Notes under the pieces: model-generated
The model's database searches: none
Told to the model about the DNA's origin: nothing
The model's input: the letters and a program-made list of their open reading frames with translations, nothing else
Part shown: positions 59,407 to 64,000 of the stretch, piece by piece
Layout of the letters: each line of letters starts with the position of its first letter
Position numbering within the stretch: position 1 is the stretch's first letter
Program-made: the position numbers and the translations under genes
Source: Nocardioides sp. ChNu-153
GTDB taxonomy: Bacteria; Actinomycetota; Actinomycetes; Propionibacteriales; Nocardioidaceae
DNA length: 64,000 nucleotides
NCBI RefSeq assembly: GCF_030466625.1
Contig: NZ_JADEVT010000001.1
Coordinates: 682,001-746,000, forward strand
Direction of reading: 5' to 3'

Positions 59407-59421
59407 TTGGGCGCGGCTGGC

Positions 59422-59480
59422 AGGTAAAGAACCGTGTTCTCACTTGACAACGCCGTTCACGAAAGCGAACAGTGTTCTCC
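59422..59480. promoter_or_regulatory. divergent TetR/exopolysaccharide promoters with twin operators
   Basis: Two 13-bp direct repeats GAAC-N-GTGTTCTC at 59429-59441 and 59467-59479, each holding the palindrome GAAC-NGT-GTTC. Plus promoter: TTGACA (59444-59449), 18 bases, AACAGT (59468-59473), the -10 inside the right operator. Minus promoter: TTGTCA (59450-59445), 17 bases, TTACCT (59427-59422), with the left operator in its spacer. Confidence 0.65.
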
Positions 59481-59530
59481 AAGCAGGTCTAGTCCACCCC
59501 GGATCAGGGGTCGAGGTCAAGGAGGCGCCG

Positions 59531-61018
59531 GTGTCGGGCGTGGTGCGAGAGGTGTCGGGCGGTGAGCGTGGTCACGCCACGGTGCAGCCCGTCGTCGGGG
59601 AGCCCGGCCCGGTCGGCACGACCCCCCGCCCCGTCGCGGCGGTCCGCTCCGTCGCCCCCGCCCCGGCCCCGGCTCCGGCTCCTGCCGCCCCGGCTCCCGC
59701 CGCCGTCGCGGCCCCGGCCGGACGCCGCTCCCGGGTCGTCCTCGCGCTGGGCGAGGCGGTCCTCCCGGTCGCCGTGCCGGCCGGGGGAACGCTGGCCGGC
59801 CCCCTGTCACTGCCCGCGGCGGGCCTCGTCGCCGGTGCCTGGTGGGCGGCGCGGCTGCTGCTGGCCGGCTCCCGCCCGGCCCACTGTGCCGTGACGGGCG
59901 CGGACCTCCCGGGCCTGGCCCGGGTCGCGCTGCTCGCGGCCGGCCTGCTCGCGCTCGGGGTCACCGCGGGTCTCCTCGTGGCCCCCGTCGGGCTGCTCGT
60001 GCTGGTCGTGGTGCTCGTCGCCGTCCTGCTCGCCGTCGTGCGGGCCGCGCTCGCGGCCGGGCGCCGCGAGCCCCGGGTCGTGCTGCTGGTCCCGTCCGGC
60101 CGCCGGGCCACCCCCGACCCCGCGGGCCTCGCGGCCCCGGTGGCCCCCGTGGCCACGGTCGGCGTCGACCTCGAGACCGGCGACGCCCCGGCGCTGGCCC
60201 GCACGGTCGTCGACCACCGCGCCGACCTCGTGCTCCTGGCCCCGGGCGCCGGGCTCGCCCCCCGCGCGGTGCGCGCCGTCACCTGGCAGCTGCAGCCGAC
60301 CGGCGTGCCGCTCGGGTTCGCCGCACCTGCCGTCGCCCCCCGCCGCCTGGCCGTCGGCCGTCTCGGCGGCCCCACGGGAGGCACCGTGCTCACGCTCGCC
60401 CCGCCGCGGCACGGCACGGTGGGGCGGGTCACCAAGTCGCTCGCAGACCGCACGCTGGCCGCGGTGGCGCTGGTGCTCCTGTCACCGCTCCTGGGGCTCC
60501 TGGCGCTCGCCGTGCGGCTCGACAGCAGCGGCCCGGCCCTCTTCCACCAGGTGCGGGTCGGGCGCGACGGCCGCCCGTTCGTCCTGCACAAGCTGCGCAC
60601 CATGAGGGCCGACGCCGAGCGCCTGCGCTCCGCGGTGACCCACCTCAACGAGTCCGACGCCGTGCTCTTCAAGATCCGGGCCGACCCGCGGGTCACCCGG
60701 TTCGGCCGCTTCCTGCGGCGCTCCTCGCTCGACGAGCTGCCGCAGCTGTGGAACGTCGTGCGGGGCGACATGTCCCTCGTCGGTCCGCGCCCCGCCCTGC
60801 CGGCGGAGGTCGCGGCGTACGACGAGACCTCCCGCCGCCGCCTCGCCGTGAAGCCCGGGCTCACCGGGCTGTGGCAGGTCAGCGGCCGCTCCGACCTCCC
60901 CTGGAGGGACGGCGTGGACCTCGACCTGGCCTACGCCGACGACCTGTCCATCGCGGGTGACCTCGTCATCTGCGTCCGCACCGTGTCCGCCGTCCTGCGG
61001 GCGAAGGGAGCCTACTGA
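59531..61018 (+). CDS. exopolysaccharide polyprenyl-phosphate sugar transferase
   Basis: 495 residues; GTG 59531 follows AGGAGG by five bases. An Ala/Pro-rich N-terminus (about 20-60), about four membrane helices (70-155), a short degenerate nucleotide-fold region, then the bacterial sugar transferase domain (about 300-495): membrane helix LAAVALVLLSPLLGLL, KLRTMRADAE, RRSSLDELPQLWNV, GPRPALP, KPGLTGLWQVSGRSD. It loads the first sugar phosphate on undecaprenyl phosphate. First gene of the operon. Confidence 0.9.
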   Translation: MSGVVREVSGGERGHATVQPVVGEPGPVGTTPRPVAAVRSVAPAPAPAPAPAAPAPAAVAAPAGRRSRVVLALGEAVLPVAVPAGGTLAGPLSLPAAGLVAGAWWAARLLLAGSRPAHCAVTGADLPGLARVALLAAGLLALGVTAGLLVAPVGLLVLVVVLVAVLLAVVRAALAAGRREPRVVLLVPSGRRATPDPAGLAAPVAPVATVGVDLETGDAPALARTVVDHRADLVLLAPGAGLAPRAVRAVTWQLQPTGVPLGFAAPAVAPRRLAVGRLGGPTGGTVLTLAPPRHGTVGRVTKSLADRTLAAVALVLLSPLLGLLALAVRLDSSGPALFHQVRVGRDGRPFVLHKLRTMRADAERLRSAVTHLNESDAVLFKIRADPRVTRFGRFLRRSSLDELPQLWNVVRGDMSLVGPRPALPAEVAAYDETSRRRLAVKPGLTGLWQVSGRSDLPWRDGVDLDLAYADDLSIAGDLVICVRTVSAVLRAKGAY

Positions 61019-61494
61019 TGACCGACATCGCCGCCGTGCCGGGGCAGCGCGCGCTGCTCGTGAGCACCCAGGGCGGCCACCTCGCGCAGCTGCTCGCCCT
61101 GCGCCCCTGGTGGGAGCAGCGGGAGCGCACGTGGGTGTGCCCGGACACCCCCGACGTGCGGGACCGCCTCGCGGACGAGCGGGTCGTCACCTCCTACTCG
61201 CCGACCACCCGCAACGTCGGCAACCTGCTGCGCAACCTGGTGCTCGCCTGGCGGGTCCTGCGCCGCGAGCGGCCCGACGTCGTGGTGAGCGCCGGCGCGG
61301 GCGTGGCGGTGCCGTTCTTCGTGCTCGCCTGGGTGCTGCGCATCCCCACCGTGTTCCTCGAGGTCTACGACCGGGTCGACTCGCCGACCATGACGGGACG
61401 CCTGTGCGGCCCCTTCACGTCGCGGCGGATCGTGCAGTGGGACACGCAGCTGGACGTCTACCCGGACGCCGCTCTCGTCGGGCCGCTCCTGTGA
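61018..61494 (+). CDS. Alg14/PssD-like glycosyltransferase subunit
   Basis: 158 residues; ATG overlaps the previous stop (TGATG). STQGGHLAQLLAL at residues 16-28 and PDVVVSAGAGVAVPFF near 90 are Alg14-type; a hydrophobic helix there anchors it to the membrane. It recruits the catalytic Alg13-like subunit encoded next to make a split GT28 transferase. Adds the second sugar of the repeat unit. Confidence 0.88.
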   Translation: MTDIAAVPGQRALLVSTQGGHLAQLLALRPWWEQRERTWVCPDTPDVRDRLADERVVTSYSPTTRNVGNLLRNLVLAWRVLRRERPDVVVSAGAGVAVPFFVLAWVLRIPTVFLEVYDRVDSPTMTGRLCGPFTSRRIVQWDTQLDVYPDAALVGPLL

Positions 61495-62069
61495 CCGCCG
61501 TCGACGCCGGCCGCCCCCTCGTGGTGGCGCTGCTGGGCACCGACCACCACCCGTTCGACCGGCTGGTCGACTGGATGGACACGCTCGCGGGCTCCCTCGA
61601 GGGCCGGGCGCACGTGGTCGTCCAGCACGGTCACAGCGCCGAGCCGCGGGTGGCGGAGGGCCACGCCTTCGTGGACCACGACGACCTGGAGCGCCTCGTT
61701 CGCACCGCCGACGTCGTCGTGTGCCACGGCGGCCCGGGCACGATCATGGACGCCCGCCGTGCCGGGCACGTGCCCGTCTGCGTGCCCCGCGACCCCTCGC
61801 TCGGCGAGCACGTCGACGGCCACCAGCAGCGTTTCGCCGAGGTCGCCGGTGACGCCGGGATGGTGCAGCTGGCGACCGAGCGCGACGGCGTCGACGCGGC
61901 CGTCCTCGACGCGCTCGCCGGCACGGGCCCCCGCGTGGAGCAGGAGGCGGACGACGCCGCCGGCCAGGCCGCCGCGCGCTTCGCCCACCACGTCGACGAG
62001 CTGGTCGGCCACCGTCAGCGCCGAGTCCGCTCGGTGCGCCGCGCCCTGCTCTCGCGGGTGCAGCGATGA
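61491..62069 (+). CDS. Alg13/PssE-like glycosyltransferase subunit
   Basis: 192 residues from GTG overlapping the previous stop. GT28 C-terminal domain: LGTDHHPFDRL near residue 16 and the UDP-sugar site CHGGPGTIMDARRAG near 85, with PRDPSLGEHVDGHQ. Works with the preceding Alg14-like protein. Basic C-terminal tail. Confidence 0.88.
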   Translation: MTAVDAGRPLVVALLGTDHHPFDRLVDWMDTLAGSLEGRAHVVVQHGHSAEPRVAEGHAFVDHDDLERLVRTADVVVCHGGPGTIMDARRAGHVPVCVPRDPSLGEHVDGHQQRFAEVAGDAGMVQLATERDGVDAAVLDALAGTGPRVEQEADDAAGQAAARFAHHVDELVGHRQRRVRSVRRALLSRVQR

Positions 62070-62599
62070 GCGTCCTGCGGCGGGTGGGCGCCGCCGTACG
62101 CCTCGACGCGGGGATCGCCTGGCGCCACCTCGTCCTGGGCGTCGTGGCCGGCTCCGCGCTCGTCCCGCGCCCGCTGCGGTGGCTGGTCTACCGCGCCGCC
62201 GGCCTCGACGTCCGCACCCGCAACGTGTTCAGCGGCGTGACCATCACCGGCAGCGCGCTGAGCGTGGGGGAGCGGACCTTCGTCAACCACGACTGCTACC
62301 TCGACGTGGCGCGGGGTCGCATCGAGATCGGCGCCGACTGCCACCTGGCCCCGCAGGTCATGGTGCTGACGGCCACCCACGGGCGCGACGAGGACGGGCG
62401 CACGTCCCGCGACGCGGAGTACCTGACGACCCGCGTCGGCGACAACGTGTGGCTGGGCGCGCGCGCCACCCTGCTCCCGGGCGCGGTCGTCGAGGACGGC
62501 TGCGTCGTCGCCGCCGGCGCCGTCGTCACCGGCCGCCTCACCAGCGGCGGTGTGTACGCCGGGGTGCCCGCCCGCCGCGTCCGCGAGGTGGCGGCGTGA
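62066..62599 (+). CDS. hexapeptide-repeat acyltransferase
   Basis: 177 residues; ATG overlaps the previous stop (ATGA). Left-handed beta-helix of the WcaF/maltose O-acetyltransferase type: NHDCYLDVARGRIEIGADC, the catalytic His in TATHGRD near 111, and VGDNVWLGARATLLPGAVV. Probably O-acetylates the polysaccharide repeat unit or its precursor. Confidence 0.9.
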   Translation: MSVLRRVGAAVRLDAGIAWRHLVLGVVAGSALVPRPLRWLVYRAAGLDVRTRNVFSGVTITGSALSVGERTFVNHDCYLDVARGRIEIGADCHLAPQVMVLTATHGRDEDGRTSRDAEYLTTRVGDNVWLGARATLLPGAVVEDGCVVAAGAVVTGRLTSGGVYAGVPARRVREVAA

Positions 62600-63954
62600 G
62601 CGCTCCCACCGTCGTGCGGCGCGACCCAGCGCCCCCCTCGACCGCGACCCCCGCCGAGCTGACCTCGGCGGTGCGGCCCGTCGCGCTCCTCCTCCTGGCC
62701 TACCCCCTGTGGTGGGCCCTGGGCGTGCAGGTGCCCGCGTGGGTGGTCGCCGCCGTACCGGTCGTGCTCTGGCTGGCGGTCAACCGCCGCGTGGTGACCC
62801 TCCCGCCGGGCTACGGCGTGCTCCTGCTCTTCCTCGGCTGGGTGCTGGTCTCGGCGCTGATGCTGAGCACGGCGCGCTACGCGGTGTCCTACGGGTTCCG
62901 GCTCGCGCTCTACGCGAGCGTCGTCGCGATGGCGGTCGTCGTGTGGAACGCGCTCGACCGCGGTCTGCCGGGACGCCGCGTGCTGACGTGGCTGGTCGCG
63001 CTGTGGGCGGCGGCGGTGCTGCTCGCCTACCCGGGCATCCTGGTCGACAACCTGCAGTTCACGAGCCCGTTCCAGGCGCTCACCCGGGCCGTCGGCCTCG
63101 ACGACCCGTTCGTGACGTCGCTGACCCACCCCGAGTTCTCGGAGTACGACGGGCTCTACGGCTCACCGCGCCCCAGCCCCCTCTTCGCCTACACCAACGA
63201 CTGGGGCGCCGCCGTCGGCATCGGCTTCCCGGTCGTCGTGCACGCGTTCTGCGTCGCCACCCGCCGCCACGAGCGCGTGCTCCTCGCGGGGCTGCTGGTC
63301 GCGGCGGTGCCGCCGGTGCTCGTGTCGCTGAACCGCGGCTGCTGGGTGACGATCGCCGTCGCCGCGGCGTACGTCGTGGTGCGGCGCGCCGCGACCGGCG
63401 ACCTGCGGGCGCTCGGCGCCGTCGGCGGCACCGTGGCCGGCCTGGCGGCGACGATCTGGCTCGTCGAGCCGGTGCGACGCGTGCTGACGGCCCGGCTGGA
63501 GTACGCCAACACCAGCACCCGCGAGACCCTCTACCAGGCGTCGTGGGACCTCGCGCTGCGCTCGCCCCTCTTCGGCTGGGGCGCGCCGCAGTCCTCGGCC
63601 GGCCTCGCCGACAGCAACGACGTCTCCATCGGCACCCACGGACAGCTGTGGACGATCCTCGTCTCCCAGGGGATCGCCGGCGCCGTGGTGTTCGTGCTGG
63701 CCGTGCTCGCCGTGTGGTGGCACGCCCGGCCGCGCGACGGCCGCTCGGCCGACATCTGGCTGCACGCCACGGGTCCGGCGCTGCTCGTGCAGATCGCCTT
63801 CTACGAGGTGCTGCCCGTGCCGCTCGCCGTGACCCTGCTGGCGCTCGCCCTCACCGGGGTGCGCCGCCTCCACACCACCTCTCCCGCGGCGGGCGCCACC
63901 AGCGCCGCGCCCGTGGCACCCCACCCCAGGAAGGTGACCGCTCACCATGCATGA
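62596..63954 (+). CDS. O-antigen ligase/Wzy-like polymerase
   Basis: 452 residues from GTG overlapping the previous stop. About ten membrane helices, with a large extracytoplasmic loop around 150-200 (HPEFSEYDGLYGSPRPS) and the Wzy_C type RETLYQASWDLALRSPLFGWG near 310. Polymerises or ligates polysaccharide units outside the membrane. Confidence 0.88.
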   Translation: MSAPTVVRRDPAPPSTATPAELTSAVRPVALLLLAYPLWWALGVQVPAWVVAAVPVVLWLAVNRRVVTLPPGYGVLLLFLGWVLVSALMLSTARYAVSYGFRLALYASVVAMAVVVWNALDRGLPGRRVLTWLVALWAAAVLLAYPGILVDNLQFTSPFQALTRAVGLDDPFVTSLTHPEFSEYDGLYGSPRPSPLFAYTNDWGAAVGIGFPVVVHAFCVATRRHERVLLAGLLVAAVPPVLVSLNRGCWVTIAVAAAYVVVRRAATGDLRALGAVGGTVAGLAATIWLVEPVRRVLTARLEYANTSTRETLYQASWDLALRSPLFGWGAPQSSAGLADSNDVSIGTHGQLWTILVSQGIAGAVVFVLAVLAVWWHARPRDGRSADIWLHATGPALLVQIAFYEVLPVPLAVTLLALALTGVRRLHTTSPAAGATSAAPVAPHPRKVTAHHA

Positions 63955-64000
63955 CGAGAAGACGACGGCCCTGGACACGTCTCCGGAGCCCACCGCGACC
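63947..64000 (+). CDS. start of next exopolysaccharide gene (3' partial)
   Basis: ATG 63947 overlaps the end of the Wzy-like gene by eight bases; 18 codons are visible (MHDEKTTALDTS, then PEPTAT), a hydrophilic N-terminus. AGGAAGG lies 12 bases upstream. Too short to identify; a chain-length regulator or flippase would be expected here. Confidence 0.6.
   Translation, partial: MHDEKTTALDTSPEPTAT

Overview
The window is very GC-rich (about three quarters G+C by eye) and densely coded. It reads as chromosomal core from a high-GC Gram-positive actinomycete. Evidence: a mycothiol S-conjugate amidase (mca), coproporphyrin-type heme genes (hemG/cgoX plus hemQ), the DUF4307-greA pair beside mca, the order tRNA-Gln, glmU, prs, rplY (L25/Ctc), pth, and a DUF222/13E12-type HNH protein. 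A Propionibacteriales/Nocardioidaceae member is my best guess; no rRNA or species marker is present. I see no phage, plasmid, CRISPR or classical transposon.

Layout. 1-5.3 kb: end of a PRTase/PELOTA-HAD pair, a double-FHA ABC exporter and a Bax-inhibitor-1/YccA protein behind an ECF-type promoter. 5.5-13.3 kb: SGNH hydrolase, cystathionine beta-synthase, an orphan LuxR regulator, TSUP and YihY membrane proteins, YigZ, YchJ/SEC-C and an MFS exporter. 13.3-17.5 kb: AAA ATPase plus vWA pair and a DJ-1/PfpI protein. 17.5-30 kb: S9 peptidase, AarF/UbiB kinase, msrA, metB, an orphan glutamate-mutase L protein, AI-2E-type permease, threonine ammonia-lyase, greA, DUF4307, mca. 30-37 kb: phosphopantetheinyl transferase, acyl-CoA dehydrogenase plus 3-hydroxyacyl-CoA dehydrogenase with a divergent TetR, DUF4349 lipoprotein, hemG-hemQ. 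37.2-39.2 kb: a 13E12/DUF222 HNH gene flanked by inverted copies of a 40-bp repeat. 39.3-41.6 kb: a Cys-codon leader peptide, cysteine dioxygenase, a rhodanese-fold protein without its catalytic Cys, and an acyltransferase. 41.6-47 kb: msrB, an AlgX/AlgJ-like lipoprotein, a class III cyclase, a stand-alone LigD polymerase domain and a LigC-type ligase. 47-57.5 kb: tRNA-Gln, glmU, prs, an overlapping three-gene unit (secreted helical protein, binding-protein-like lipoprotein, receptor Ser/Thr kinase), rplY and pth. 57.6-64 kb: a GAF-like protein, a TetR regulator and, divergent from it, an exopolysaccharide operon that runs off the window.

Themes. Sulfur and redox functions recur: transsulfuration (cbs, metB), repair of methionine sulfoxide (msrA, msrB), cysteine catabolism under an apparent cysteine-sensing leader, and mycothiol detoxification. 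Genes at operon heads commonly carry a TANNNT (or CANNNT) -10 hexamer ending 6-8 bases before an ATG/GTG with no Shine-Dalgarno, the signature of leaderless mRNAs. Inside operons, stop/start overlaps (ATGA, GTGA, TGATG) dominate. The parts I consider least explained are the secreted protein/lipoprotein/kinase unit at 49.8-56 kb, the repeat-flanked 13E12 element, the Cys-leader operon and the TetR-controlled exopolysaccharide promoter.
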